DNA from: Treponema sp.
Lineage (GTDB): Bacteria; Spirochaetota; Spirochaetia; Treponematales; Breznakiellaceae
Reading direction: 5' to 3'
DNA: 64,000 nucleotides
Assembly (NCBI GenBank): GCA_009784935.1
Contig: WQXI01000002.1
Span: 1 to 64,000, forward strand
Below the pieces are notes generated by a model, which searched no databases, had not been told where the DNA came from, and saw only the letters and a program-made list of their open reading frames with translations. Positions 52,907 through 61,900 of this stretch are shown here, in pieces (the first letter of the stretch is position 1; every line of letters starts with the position of its first letter). The translations under genes and the position numbers were made by a program.

Positions 52907-52956
52907 AGCGGCACTTGCCGCTGATTCTAATCGAACATTAACACTTTGTGTTAATG
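52907..52956 (-). promoter_or_regulatory. Two hairpins between grpE and dnaK
   Basis: AGCGGC/GCCGCT (52907-52922, loop 4) and CATTAACAC/GTGTTAATG (52936-52956, loop 3) stand in the 89-base gap. No T-run follows either of them. They may mark mRNA processing or a stabilised dnaK transcript. The second is not a CIRCE element, because the arm sequence and spacing do not match. Confidence 0.6.
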
Positions 52957-52977
52957 ATAACTCCAATATTATATTTA

Positions 52978-53562
52978 TTATGTCTCCGGCATAAGTACTT
53001 TTACTTTTGCCGCTCTTATTACTCTGTCTTTTAAATAATAACCTTTTATTAAATCTTCCTGAACTACAGCCTCGCTTATATCAGGCGATTTTTCCATTGT
53101 TACAGCCTCGTGCAGGTTAGGATCAAAAGGTTCTCCCGCAGAATTATACCGTTTGAGCCCCCACTTGGTTTCCAGCTGACTGGAAAGCCGCTTTTCTATC
53201 ATTTTAACGCCTTCTAAAAAACTGGTATAGTCGGCGGAGCTTGTTTGCGGGCTGTTTTCTCCGGCTTGAATAGCGCGTTCAAAATCATCGATTATTGGGA
53301 TTATATCCAATAGAAGGCTTTGATTGGCATATTCAATTGCGCCGGCTTTTTCTTGATTCATCCGCTTTCTGAAATTTTCAAATTCTGCCGCCTTTCTCAG
53401 GAGCTGGTCGCGGGTTTCTGCCAGACGTGTTTCCATTTCGGCTATTTGAACCTCTGGAGAGGCTTCTTTTGCCGCAGTGTTGGCTTGTGCGGTTTCTGTT
53501 TCAGTATCAGCTTTGACCGCTTCAGGGTCAAGCTGCTCAGTTTGAGTTTCTTGTTCTGACAT
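52978..53562 (-). CDS. grpE: Nucleotide exchange factor GrpE
   Basis: A GrpE of 194 residues: a Gln/Glu/Ala-rich N-terminus, the long helix (EMETRLAETRDQLLRKAAEFENFRKRMNQEK), and the beta-wing domain (YNSAGEPFDPNLHEAVTME). It releases ADP from DnaK. I place the start at ATG 53562 (MSEQETQ). The ATG six codons upstream lies inside the TATAAT at 53579-53584, so it is too early. A GAAAGGG site lies before the chosen start. Confidence 0.93.
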   Translation of the reverse strand: MSEQETQTEQLDPEAVKADTETETAQANTAAKEASPEVQIAEMETRLAETRDQLLRKAAEFENFRKRMNQEKAGAIEYANQSLLLDIIPIIDDFERAIQAGENSPQTSSADYTSFLEGVKMIEKRLSSQLETKWGLKRYNSAGEPFDPNLHEAVTMEKSPDISEAVVQEDLIKGYYLKDRVIRAAKVKVLMPET

Positions 53563-53631
53563 AGGAAAATACCCTTTCATTATAAAAAATACTAAAAAAT
53601 CGTAATTGGGTCAAGGGAAATCGCTTGTTGT

Positions 53632-54525
53632 TTAGGCGGTACAAGTCCTGTTTTTGCCGCTTTTTTTTGCGGAATAGAGGAATTTATCGACATTCGATAT
53701 AAAATCAGCCAGTAAATCTCCGTTTTCCGGGATTTTTGAATATGCGCCAAGGCTAACGGTAACTTTTGTCTTTTCTCCTGTATTACAAGGTACTATTGTA
53801 TTCATTATATTCATTCTGATCTGTTCGGCAATATTGAATGTACCCTCTCCGCTTGTATCGGGTAATAATACGCAAAATTCTTCTCCACCCCATCTTACTG
53901 CAATATCAGACGCCCTATGAAGCGTTTTGGTTAAAATATCCGCAATAGTCTGAAGCAATGTATCTCCTTGCGGGTGTCCGTATGTATCGTTGTATTTTTT
54001 AAAATCGTCAATATCCAGCATTATAAGACCTAAGGGCTGTTTTTCCCTGCAAGCGCGTCCAAATTCTGCTTCTATCTGTTTGTCAAAACCGCGCCTGTTT
54101 GGAAGCCCTGTAAGCGCGTCGAGCATACAAAGCTTTTCTATTGTCTTTATATAATCCGCCATTTTTAAATGAGTTTTTATTCTTGCTTTTACTATAGTTT
54201 GATTAAACGGCTTTTTTATATAATCTACTGCGCCGAGTGACAGTCCTTTTTCTTCATCTTCTGCATCGTTAAGACCTGTAATAAAAATAACCGGAATGTT
54301 CATTGTTATAGGAGAATCTTTTAGTTTTAAGAGAACGTCAAAACCGCTCATATTGGGCATTATTATATCAAGCAGAATAATATCCGGCAGATGTTTCTCC
54401 GCCGCTTCCAGCGCGGACTCGCCGTCTACAGCGACAATAATTTCGTATTGCTGTTTTAAAAAATGCGCCAGAGCCATTATATTTAATTTTTCGTCATCAA
54501 CAATCAGTATCTTCTGATCAACCAT
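53632..54525 (-). CDS. REC-GGDEF response regulator (diguanylate cyclase)
   Basis: A 297-residue protein with a receiver domain (KILIVDDEKLN, phosphoacceptor Asp in DIILLDIIMPNMSG, Lys in DYIKKPF) and a GGDEF domain (DALTGLPNRRGFD, WGGEEFCVLLPDTS). GGEEF is an active form, so it should make c-di-GMP. No RxxD I-site is obvious just before GGEEF. The ATG at 54525 overlaps the stop of the hybrid kinase (ATGGTTGA), so it is probably its partner output. Confidence 0.9.
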   Translation of the reverse strand: MVDQKILIVDDEKLNIMALAHFLKQQYEIIVAVDGESALEAAEKHLPDIILLDIIMPNMSGFDVLLKLKDSPITMNIPVIFITGLNDAEDEEKGLSLGAVDYIKKPFNQTIVKARIKTHLKMADYIKTIEKLCMLDALTGLPNRRGFDKQIEAEFGRACREKQPLGLIMLDIDDFKKYNDTYGHPQGDTLLQTIADILTKTLHRASDIAVRWGGEEFCVLLPDTSGEGTFNIAEQIRMNIMNTIVPCNTGEKTKVTVSLGAYSKIPENGDLLADFISNVDKFLYSAKKSGKNRTCTA

Positions 54526-57500
54526 CCTTTTGCTCCATCTGCTGTTTGATCGAAGCAAGGATTTCCCGTGCCTGCTTAAATTTCATGTTTTCTACCTGTT
54601 CAGAAAGTTTTTCCATTTCTGCAATATTTCTTAAGTTTTTAACAAAATTTACACTCTCATAATTGTCAGCCTCTAAAAGAGTGTCAAGTTTATCCAGAAG
54701 CTCCAGAATTTCTTTATTGCTTAATAAATTGCTCAATGTATAATTATCAGCGAAAGGGGCGAGTTCTGTCAATGCATTGTTTAATTCTCTTTCCAGTGAA
54801 TTCATCTGATCATTCAGCTGATCTACTTTGCCAAGCGCAAGGGATTGCTCGACAAATTTAGCGGCTTCTGCGAGCGAGTTTCTTCCTATTAATCCGGCTA
54901 CGCCTTTTAAAGTGTGCGCTAGTCTGTGCGCCAGTTTTATATCGCCGGATTCCAGAGCTTCGTTTATATTTTTATATGTATTCTGATTGCTCTTTATAAA
55001 AACCGTTATTATTTCCTTTTTTTGATCTTCTTCTTCGGAAAAACTTGTACTGGTATTTATTGCCGTCACACGTACAGGCGTTAAATATTTCTGAAGGCAA
55101 GCCCACAGTTCCTGAACCACAAAAGGTTTTGGAAGGCAGTCGATCATGCCGGAAGCAAAATATGTTTCCCTGTCATTTGTCATGACGTTTGCGGTTAACG
55201 CTACTATCGGGACTCTGCTTCCTATTTCTATTATTTTTCTTGCCGCTTCGAGTCCGTCCATCTCAGGCATATGAATATCCATAAAAATCAGGTCAAATGA
55301 TTTTTCTCCGTTTTTTAAGCGTTTTTGAACAAGTTCGACGCCTAATTTACCGTTTTGCGCGATAACTGTTTTTAGTCCCACTTTTTCGAGATGCTCAGAA
55401 ATAACAATTTGATTGAGTTCGTTATCTTCGCATACAAGAATCTCGCCTTCAAAAAAAGGTTTTTCGTTGCGGTCTAACGATATTTCTGTATGCACAGCGT
55501 TGTCTTTGGAATCTATTGTTTCGAATGTTAGATCAAAGCTGAATTTACTGCCGACTCCCGTGCTGCTTTCTACAATTAATTTACCGCCCATAAGTTCTAC
55601 AAAACTGTTTGTTATTGTAAGGCCAAGACCTGTTCCTCCGTACTTGCGCGTAGTGCTGTCATCTGCCTGAATAAACGGCTTAAACACCCTCTTTATCTGA
55701 TCTTCTGTCATTCCAATGCCGCTGTCCTTTACTTCGAAATGCATTGTTACAGTGTTAGATGTGCTCTTAGTAATCGCAGCTAAAAGTTTTACCATGCCGT
55801 TATTTGTAAATTTAATCGCGTTAGAAATAAGGTTAAGAAGTATTTGCCGAAGCCTTGTTGGATCTCCCAAAAGGAGTTTTCCTACAGACGGCTCTGCGTA
55901 ACAGAATAGAGTTAATCCCTTTTCTTGAGCATTTGGAGAAGCGATTAATCTGCAAAGCTTAAAAACATCGCCTATATTAAACGGAATGTTTTCCAGTTCT
56001 ATTTTGCCCGCTTCTATTTTTGATACGTCAAGAATGTCATTAATAATCAGTAAGAGGCTTTCTGCGCTTGTTTTAATTTTAGAAATATAATTTCTGGTTT
56101 TTGGGGAGATATTATCATCAAGCGCAAGATCAGAAAATCCAATGATTCCATGCATAGGCGTTCTTATTTCGTGGCTCATGCTTGCGAGGAATACAGACTT
56201 CATACGCGAAGTTTCTTCTGCCTGTTCCTTTTTTTGTACCAGATCCTGAGCTTCCCGCTCTGCCTTTAGTTTTTCTTTTGTTATGGTTTTAATATCTGTA
56301 ATATCAATCGCCTGCTGCATATGCACTTTAAAACCGCCCGGCCAGTCTATATAAATGTCTGTATGGCGCATGTCGCGGTCTAACTCAGGGACACGTTCTT
56401 CCCAAACAACTACACTATCTGGGTTTTTATCCAGCTCGAAACAGGGACAGAACGAACATCTTTCTTCTAAACCTTCGCGGAAAAGTTTGTAGCAGTATTG
56501 TCCAATGCCCTCGTCTCCTTTGAGATTAAACATTTTTTTCATTCGTTCATTAATAAAAAGGATTTCGCCTGTTCCCGGAACCGTTACATAAATGTACGCG
56601 TCAATGCCGTTTAAAATTGTCTGCAATACACGAAGCGTAATTTTAGATTCTTCTACATGTTCTTCTATGCGTTCTGCCATAAGGTTAACGGTATCTTTTA
56701 AGATTCCAAACTCATCGCCGTAATCGCCTTTTATTCTGACATTAAAGTCGCCGTCTCCGAGTTTATCTGCGTATTCTGTAAATTCACTTAACGGCTTTGT
56801 CAATTTACCGATAAAGTAAGACAGAAAAAAAGCTGTCAATGCGATAACAATTATACACAATACAGAAACAACAATGACCAAAATTGTTCCGGCAGCGTTA
56901 ATTTCTTCTACCGGGGCGGCGACAGATATTGAAAAACGGCTGTTTAATTCTGGAATATAAATTGTATCAATTGCGGTAAGTGTTTTTTTGTTATTAACTA
57001 TCGATCTGTAATTAAAGATAATGATTTCTTCTGTCGCTTCCGGGAAAGGATATAAAAGCCCCGCTTCTCTTCTGGTTTTGCCTATGTCTTCGAATTTTGG
57101 ACTGTACAGAACCTGCTCTTTATCAGTGCCGATAACGAGATAACCTGTTTCGTAAATTTTTTCTGCGTGCAGCTGCCTGTAAAAATCCCCAAGGTAAATA
57201 TCAGCGGTTACAGCTCCTATAAATTCGCCGTTGGCATTGCGAATCGGAAAGACAATAATAAACATTAAGATATCTTCCCCGTCAATATTATAGAGAGTCG
57301 GTTCTGTATAAATTGGAGTATTAAGCTCCTTTACGACAGCATAAAACGGCAGCAAAAACTCGGCATCATTTTCTATAGCAAACGGAAAAAATTCGGTTTT
57401 CCCGTTTTCCCGTTTAAAGTAAAAACTGATTCTGCCGGAATGATCTGATCCAAAGTTTGTGCCTTTGTACAGACTGTCTCTGCCGTCGAACATATTCGGT

Positions 57501-57832
57501 TCAAAATAAATACTGGAACTATTAATATCAGAATGCTTGTTAAAAAACTCCAAAAGCATTCTTTGCGTTAATTCTCTGTTTGCCGCTCCTTCGCTTATTT
57601 GGAACTCTAAAACATGCGAAACATACGTAAGATAATTTATAGAATTATGCAGTCTTTTTTCAAAATTGCTTGTGTGCTTTCTTACAATGTCCTGAAATTC
57701 CGCTCTTGCCATGCTTTGCTGCATATTAAAAAGAAAAATTGACATAATTGAACATATGACAACAAAACCGATCGCCACCGGAATCAGCGTGTAGATAGTT
57801 ATTCGTGTCTTAATACCTTTAAATTTTTTCAT
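54518..57832 (-). CDS. Hybrid sensor histidine kinase (Cache-HAMP-PAS-HisKA-HATPase-REC-Hpt)
   Basis: A 1104-residue membrane kinase. One N-terminal helix, a periplasmic Cache-type sensor (about 40-300), a second helix and HAMP are followed by a PAS-like part with Cys-rich CSFCPC. Then HisKA (ASMSHEIRTPMHGIIGF), HATPase (DSGIGMTEDQIKRVF, GTGLGLTI), a REC domain (DLIFMDIHMPEMDG) and Hpt (AHTLKGVAGLIGR). This is a full multi-step phosphorelay. The ATG at 57832 is preferred over 57862, as a TATAAT at 57846-57851 lies between. It is divergent from pheS. Confidence 0.9.
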   Translation of the reverse strand: MKKFKGIKTRITIYTLIPVAIGFVVICSIMSIFLFNMQQSMARAEFQDIVRKHTSNFEKRLHNSINYLTYVSHVLEFQISEGAANRELTQRMLLEFFNKHSDINSSSIYFEPNMFDGRDSLYKGTNFGSDHSGRISFYFKRENGKTEFFPFAIENDAEFLLPFYAVVKELNTPIYTEPTLYNIDGEDILMFIIVFPIRNANGEFIGAVTADIYLGDFYRQLHAEKIYETGYLVIGTDKEQVLYSPKFEDIGKTRREAGLLYPFPEATEEIIIFNYRSIVNNKKTLTAIDTIYIPELNSRFSISVAAPVEEINAAGTILVIVVSVLCIIVIALTAFFLSYFIGKLTKPLSEFTEYADKLGDGDFNVRIKGDYGDEFGILKDTVNLMAERIEEHVEESKITLRVLQTILNGIDAYIYVTVPGTGEILFINERMKKMFNLKGDEGIGQYCYKLFREGLEERCSFCPCFELDKNPDSVVVWEERVPELDRDMRHTDIYIDWPGGFKVHMQQAIDITDIKTITKEKLKAEREAQDLVQKKEQAEETSRMKSVFLASMSHEIRTPMHGIIGFSDLALDDNISPKTRNYISKIKTSAESLLLIINDILDVSKIEAGKIELENIPFNIGDVFKLCRLIASPNAQEKGLTLFCYAEPSVGKLLLGDPTRLRQILLNLISNAIKFTNNGMVKLLAAITKSTSNTVTMHFEVKDSGIGMTEDQIKRVFKPFIQADDSTTRKYGGTGLGLTITNSFVELMGGKLIVESSTGVGSKFSFDLTFETIDSKDNAVHTEISLDRNEKPFFEGEILVCEDNELNQIVISEHLEKVGLKTVIAQNGKLGVELVQKRLKNGEKSFDLIFMDIHMPEMDGLEAARKIIEIGSRVPIVALTANVMTNDRETYFASGMIDCLPKPFVVQELWACLQKYLTPVRVTAINTSTSFSEEEDQKKEIITVFIKSNQNTYKNINEALESGDIKLAHRLAHTLKGVAGLIGRNSLAEAAKFVEQSLALGKVDQLNDQMNSLERELNNALTELAPFADNYTLSNLLSNKEILELLDKLDTLLEADNYESVNFVKNLRNIAEMEKLSEQVENMKFKQAREILASIKQQMEQKDG

Positions 57833-57933
57833 ATACCCTGAATATATTATAGTGCTAAACATTTAAAAAGCAATGTTTTTGTATAGACCTCATCGTTTTC
57901 TTTTGATAAAATGAAGTATTAATGAGGTCTGTC

Positions 57934-59535
57934 ATGTCAAAAAATATTAATAATATTGTTAAAAATTTACATCCGCTGGAAGTAAGAATTCTTCTTTCTT
58001 ATAAAAGAGGTGACGAGCTTACAATCGAAAAGGTTGAACAAGATTTGAGCTTTAAACCCGGCAACGGGAATCAGGCGCTTTCGTGGCTTGCCGGTAAGGG
58101 ATTGATCAGCGAAACCAAACGGGAAATAGCAGTTTATTATGAAATAACCGCGCTTGGTCAAGAATGGAAAGAAAAAGGAAGTCCCGAAGAGCGAATCCTT
58201 GAATTAGTACGGCAGAGAATTAAAAATGCGAAAGAAGCTCCGCGCCTGCCCGAAATTGCAGAAGAGCTTAAAATCGAAAATAAAGATATAGGAAGCGCTT
58301 TTGGAAGCCTTTCTAAACTTGGTGTTCTTTCTTTGGATGCTGAAAAAAAAGTTATTATGTCAAAAGAACCTTCGCCCGAACATTTTGCTGTCCTTCGTAT
58401 TTTGCTGGAAAAAGGCATTACAAATATCATTTCTGAATCATCGTTAAGCGCTGACGAAAAAAATATTATGTCAGGTATCGCAAAGAAGCGCGGCGCCGCA
58501 GACGCTCCGTTTCGCCAGATAGAAAGAGAAACAGTCTTCTTTGGTTTTACCGTTGAGCAGGATGGTTCAGTCCCGGCTGCCGAAGCTGCAGAAGCTCTTA
58601 AAGCGGCAGGAATCACGGGCGACGAAGTCGGCTCTCTTACACAGACTATGCTGGAAGACGGCAGCTGGAAAGGAAAAATATTCCGCTCCTATAATGTTAA
58701 AACGCCGCCTGTGCGCCTCACTCCGGGCAGAAGCAACCCTTATGCAAAATTTTTAGAAAATGTAAAAGACAAACTTGCTTCTCTTGGTTTTGAAGAATTT
58801 GACGGTCCTATGGTAGAAACAGAGTTTTGGAACTCCGACGCTCTTTTTATGCCGCAGTTTCATTCTGCGCGCGACATTCATGACGCATACAGTATTTCTG
58901 ACGGCAAAGACGGAGTTGCGCGCGCAAAAGCGATTGATGAACCATGGCTTTCTAATGTTGCTTCTGCGCACGAGAACGGCGGCGCTACAGGAAGCAGAGG
59001 CTGGAATTACGGTTTTGACCGTGACTTTACAAAGCGGCTTATTCTGCGTTCTCAGGGAACAGCGCTTTCTGCAAAACAGCTTCCTACAGCAAAAATCCCC
59101 GGCAAGTATTTTGGTATTGCGCGCTGTTTCCGATATGACCGCGTAGACGCAACCCACCTGCCGGATTTTTATCAGACCGAAGGCATTGTGTTAGGTGAAA
59201 ATGTAAACCTTCGCACTCTTTTGGGAATGCTGGAAATGTTTGCCACAGAGGTTGCCGGCGCAAAAGAAGTAAAATATGTGCCCGGTTACTTTCCGTTTAC
59301 GGAACCTTCGGTAGAAGTACACATAAAACACCCAGTGCTCGGATGGTTTGAGCTCGGCGGCTCCGGCATTTTCCGTCCAGAAGTAACCGCTTCTCTCGGA
59401 GTGAATGTACCCGTCGCCGCTTGGGGAATCGGCATAGACCGCATGGCATTAATGGCGCTTGGCTTAAACGACCTTAGAGAATTATTTAGCTATGACATCG
59501 AGAATGTCAGATTAAGGCGCGCAAAGGCAAGTTGA
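57934..59535 (+). CDS. pheS: Phenylalanyl-tRNA synthetase alpha chain, archaeal type
   Basis: This 533-residue PheS has N-terminal winged-helix-like domains (ILLSYKRGDELTIEKVEQDL and RLPEIAEELKIENKDI), then the class II catalytic core: LILRSQGTALSAKQL, FRYDRVDATHLPDFYQTEG, FTEPSVEVHIKHPVLGWFELGGSG and GIGIDRMALMALG. Spirochaetes use this archaeal/eukaryotic form. I take ATG 57934 with GAGGT upstream; ATG 57922 overlaps that site. pheT does not follow; instead a small cassette sits between two copies of the pheS 3' end. Confidence 0.95.
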   Translation: MSKNINNIVKNLHPLEVRILLSYKRGDELTIEKVEQDLSFKPGNGNQALSWLAGKGLISETKREIAVYYEITALGQEWKEKGSPEERILELVRQRIKNAKEAPRLPEIAEELKIENKDIGSAFGSLSKLGVLSLDAEKKVIMSKEPSPEHFAVLRILLEKGITNIISESSLSADEKNIMSGIAKKRGAADAPFRQIERETVFFGFTVEQDGSVPAAEAAEALKAAGITGDEVGSLTQTMLEDGSWKGKIFRSYNVKTPPVRLTPGRSNPYAKFLENVKDKLASLGFEEFDGPMVETEFWNSDALFMPQFHSARDIHDAYSISDGKDGVARAKAIDEPWLSNVASAHENGGATGSRGWNYGFDRDFTKRLILRSQGTALSAKQLPTAKIPGKYFGIARCFRYDRVDATHLPDFYQTEGIVLGENVNLRTLLGMLEMFATEVAGAKEVKYVPGYFPFTEPSVEVHIKHPVLGWFELGGSGIFRPEVTASLGVNVPVAAWGIGIDRMALMALGLNDLRELFSYDIENVRLRRAKAS

Positions 59536-59536
59536 A
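59512..59536 (+). repeat. Direct repeat at the pheS 3' end, left copy
   Basis: 25 bases, starting TTAAGGCGCGCAAAGGCAAG, at the last codons and stop of pheS, are exactly repeated at 60039-60063. The distance is 527 bp and the toxin-antitoxin-like pair fits precisely between. Confidence 0.95.
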
Positions 59537-59543
59537 AGGAAAT

Positions 59544-59795
59544 ATGAATATAATATTTAAGCCGTCTGCTTTTGAGCATAATATAAGTGAAGACGATATT
59601 AGGTATGCGTTTATGAATCCATATTATGACGGACCTATTGAAGAAGACGGCAGTACAGAAAACCGTTTTATTCGTCTTGGATTTGGCAGATCTGGCAATT
59701 TATTAGAAATCATGTATAATGAATATGGAGATATTTGTTGTATATTTCATGCAATGAAATGCAGAAGTATTTATTTGCATTTATTAGAAAGTTAG
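59544..59795 (+). CDS. Toxin-like protein of a small two-gene module
   Basis: An 83-residue protein: MNIIFKPSAFEHNISEDDIR, then NRFIRLGFGRSGNLLEIMYN and IFHAMKCRSIYLHLLES. This pattern (KSAF-H-I-E-DI, IG-D-GN-LEI, HAMKCR) is common in small proteins paired with a CopG/RHH-like partner and suggests a toxin, though I cannot name the family or target. The ATG at 59544 has AAGGA five bases before it; an upstream TTG overlaps the pheS stop. It is 9 bases before the second gene. Confidence 0.6.
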   Translation: MNIIFKPSAFEHNISEDDIRYAFMNPYYDGPIEEDGSTENRFIRLGFGRSGNLLEIMYNEYGDICCIFHAMKCRSIYLHLLES

Positions 59796-59804
59796 GAGGA
59801 AATA

Positions 59805-60032
59805 ATGGAAATAATGACAGACGAAGAAGCCTATGCTCTTGATGAACACTATACCAAAAATCCACCTAAAGTTGATCCTTCAAAGGCTCGTATTCGTATT
59901 CCATTAGTTCGTCTTGATAGTGTTTCTGCTGAATATTTAGTAAAAGAAGCAAAAGCCACGCATAAAAAACCAGAAGAAATAATTAACAACTTAATTATGG
60001 AAAAACTTGCTAAAGTATCTGCTGTTCTTTAA
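59805..60032 (+). CDS. Antitoxin-like protein of the module
   Basis: A 75-residue protein: an acidic N-terminus (MTDEEAYALDEHYTKNPPKVD) and a C-terminal half (RIPLVRLDSVSAEYLVKEAKA, KKPEEIINNLIMEKLAK) resembling ribbon-helix-helix proteins. It is encoded 9 bases after the toxin-like gene with a strong TAGGAGG site, so it is made in excess. The order toxin-antitoxin is the reverse of most systems. Both genes lie between the two copies of the pheS end. Confidence 0.65.
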   Translation: MEIMTDEEAYALDEHYTKNPPKVDPSKARIRIPLVRLDSVSAEYLVKEAKATHKKPEEIINNLIMEKLAKVSAVL

Positions 60033-60038
60033 ATGCGG

Positions 60039-60063
60039 TTAAGGCGCGCAAAGGCAAGTTGAA
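60039..60063 (+). repeat. Direct repeat at the pheS 3' end, right copy
   Basis: This copy again reads RRAKAS-stop-like coding bases, but no gene enters it. It probably marks the original downstream border of pheS. Confidence 0.95.
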
Positions 60064-60076
60064 TATTTTGTATTAG

Positions 60077-60105
60077 TTGTCAGGTAGCTTTCTTCAATGT
60101 ATAAT
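60077..60105 (+). promoter_or_regulatory. Promoter of the retropepsin-like pair
   Basis: TTGTCA (60077-60082), 17 bases, TATAAT (60100-60105). A 35-base leader with a small hairpin (CCGCTaaGCGG) precedes the ATG at 60147. Confidence 0.75.
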
Positions 60106-60146
60106 TCTAGAAAGTGCCGCTAAGCGGTTAAAGTTGAGGTTAAATT

Positions 60147-60416
60147 ATGGTAACAATGAATACGGAAAAAAAAGTTTTTACTTACCCCGAAGCAAAAGCC
60201 AAATATGACGGTCATTGGCTTTTATTTGATAAAAGAGATTTCCCGCCGGCAGATGATATGGGATATGTAGTTGCATACGGAGATGGAACTGCCGAAGACA
60301 GGGAAGCTTTAATAAGAATTTGTATAGATAAGTATGATGGCAAAATACTCTTAATGAAAGGATGGGCACAAAAAGATGGTTACATACTCAACAGTGGCAT
60401 TGTCGAAGCAGTTTGA
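60147..60416 (+). CDS. Small soluble protein upstream of the retropepsin-like gene
   Basis: The 89-residue protein (VFTYPEAKAKYDGHWLLFDK, DMGYVVAYGDGTAEDREALI) has no signal peptide or membrane segment. Similar short proteins are found before aspartyl-protease-like genes in other bacteria (from memory, uncertain). It overlaps the next gene by 41 bases, which implies coupled expression. The family is not recognised. Confidence 0.6.
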   Translation: MVTMNTEKKVFTYPEAKAKYDGHWLLFDKRDFPPADDMGYVVAYGDGTAEDREALIRICIDKYDGKILLMKGWAQKDGYILNSGIVEAV

Positions 60417-60858
60417 ACATCGATATAAATTTGATGCAAGTATTTATAGGCTTGCGGATAGAAAGTATATAACTACAACTGTATTTTTAGATACTGGATG
60501 TTTTAATACATTGATACCAAAGATTTTAGCCGAAGAAACAGGGCATTCTTTGGGATTTAAAATGAACTACAGTCTTGGCGGCAGCCTTCTAGAAGCAGAA
60601 GCTTTTTCTATCGAAAAAATAATGATAAATGATATAATTCTAGAAAAAATCGTTGCATTTGCAGGTGATTATAAAGGCAGTCATGAAGACGACATCATAC
60701 TTGGAACAAATGTAATAAACAATTGGGAAATGATTATAAGTAAGAAAGAAAATATATTAAAATTTAGAGAAAATCCGCCCGATAATATTCCTAATAAAAA
60801 AAATATTTATCAAAATTACTTTAACAAAGAAGGTAATTATATCTGTATACAAGCTTGA
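60376..60858 (+). CDS. Retropepsin-like aspartic protease
   Basis: A 160-residue protein with the hallmarks of a single-domain retropepsin-like protease: a hydrophobic pair before TVFLDTGCFNTLIP (the DTG triad, residues about 38-40), and DDIILGTNVINNWEMII (ILG motif) later. It would work as a dimer. DTGC replaces the usual DTGA/S. No signal peptide is seen, so it probably acts in the cytoplasm. It overlaps the upstream small protein gene and its stop codon lies inside the next promoter. Confidence 0.75.
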   Translation: MVTYSTVALSKQFEHRYKFDASIYRLADRKYITTTVFLDTGCFNTLIPKILAEETGHSLGFKMNYSLGGSLLEAEAFSIEKIMINDIILEKIVAFAGDYKGSHEDDIILGTNVINNWEMIISKKENILKFRENPPDNIPNKKNIYQNYFNKEGNYICIQA

Positions 60859-60883
60859 GCAAAAGGATTTATTGCCGTATAAT
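60855..60883 (+). promoter_or_regulatory. Leaderless promoter of the lipoprotein gene
   Basis: TTGAGC (60855-60860), 17 bases, TATAAT (60878-60883), then six bases to ATG 60890. The -35 overlaps the stop codon of the preceding gene. Confidence 0.7.
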
Positions 60884-60889
60884 AAAGTT

Positions 60890-61882
60890 ATGAAGATAAA
60901 GAATGTTAATAATGCACTTAATTTATTTATATGTTTGTTTATATTCTGTCTGCTTTTTTCATGCGGTAAGGATAAAAATAGCGAAATAGACGGTTCTGAG
61001 CTATCGTGGTCTGATCTATCGTGGGAAGAAAGGCTGGAAAACGCGTCAGAATATTACAGAAGCATGCCGTATGGTATGCTTTTTGATGAAATAGATCTTT
61101 CGTCAATGGAAATTGCGCAAAGGGACTTTTCGTTAATTAATTTTATTAATGCAGAAATTATAACGCAGTATTCTTTTCCTGATATTATTAATGTGCCTAC
61201 AAGTCCCGGTGACGGCGTTTTACCGGATTCCCCAGTTTCTGTTAGTTATTTAACAAGGACTTGGAGCGGGTTTTATATAATTTTTAAAAAGGATATTGAT
61301 TTAGAAAAAGAAATAACCCTTATTGCCAAAGGCGGCACAAATGAGTATGTATACCAAAATGAGATAAATCCCATAAGAATAACTAACTACATAGATCCTG
61401 CTAATTATTTGGGATATTTTTTCGAAATTGTTTTTGAACACAAACCATGGCTTAACAACGACACTAACAGTGACAGTTGGCAGTTTATAGTCAAATCCGG
61501 CGATGAAGAGCTTATAAATGAAAATCTTTCTTTTGATTTTTCTTACATGCTTTTTGATAATCTCACTGACACCCCTTTTACTGTAAGCAATTTATTGGCA
61601 GTCGATCAAAACAAGGAATACACCTATAGGTTTAGGACACGTGACGCCGATCTTTTGACACTGTACATTTATCATGAATTTATGGAACCGTTCTATGCGA
61701 CAATTTACCGTCCGATTATTTACCTAAAGCCAATCAGCAATAGCGGCGTATATACTGATATAAAGATTTCTTGGAATAATCCGCAGCTTGCGGGAATCTA
61801 CCATATAGGAAGACATAGAATTGAAAGGCTGCCTGCCAAGGAATTAATGATACCTGTATTTGATTCTATTGTTGTCAGATAG
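60890..61882 (+). CDS. Large lipoprotein, unknown function
   Basis: The 330-residue protein has a signal with lipobox CLLFSCGKD and a Ser/Glu-rich linker. The mature part is beta-rich (SVSYLTRTWSGFYIIFKKDIDL, YLGYFFEIVFEHKPW, YRFRTRDADLLTLYIYH). No family is recognised. A TTG at 60872 would extend it through the -10 box and is rejected. The gene is followed by another leaderless promoter. Confidence 0.7.
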   Translation: MKIKNVNNALNLFICLFIFCLLFSCGKDKNSEIDGSELSWSDLSWEERLENASEYYRSMPYGMLFDEIDLSSMEIAQRDFSLINFINAEIITQYSFPDIINVPTSPGDGVLPDSPVSVSYLTRTWSGFYIIFKKDIDLEKEITLIAKGGTNEYVYQNEINPIRITNYIDPANYLGYFFEIVFEHKPWLNNDTNSDSWQFIVKSGDEELINENLSFDFSYMLFDNLTDTPFTVSNLLAVDQNKEYTYRFRTRDADLLTLYIYHEFMEPFYATIYRPIIYLKPISNSGVYTDIKISWNNPQLAGIYHIGRHRIERLPAKELMIPVFDSIVVR

Positions 61883-61900
61883 TCTTTCAGCCTGTATAAT
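61872..61900 (+). promoter_or_regulatory. Leaderless promoter of the DUF4954 gene
   Basis: TTGTCA (61872-61877), 17 bases, TATAAT (61895-61900), then six bases to ATG 61907. The -35 overlaps the end of the lipoprotein gene. Confidence 0.75.

Noticed and set aside
52936-52956. CIRCE heat-shock operator before dnaK
   Set aside because: CATTAACAC-ttt-GTGTTAATG has a 3-base loop and wrong arms; CIRCE needs TTAGCACTC, nine bases, GAGTGCTAA.
60872-60890. TTG start of the lipoprotein at 60872
   Set aside because: The extension would run through the TATAAT at 60878 and put charged residues before the signal peptide.
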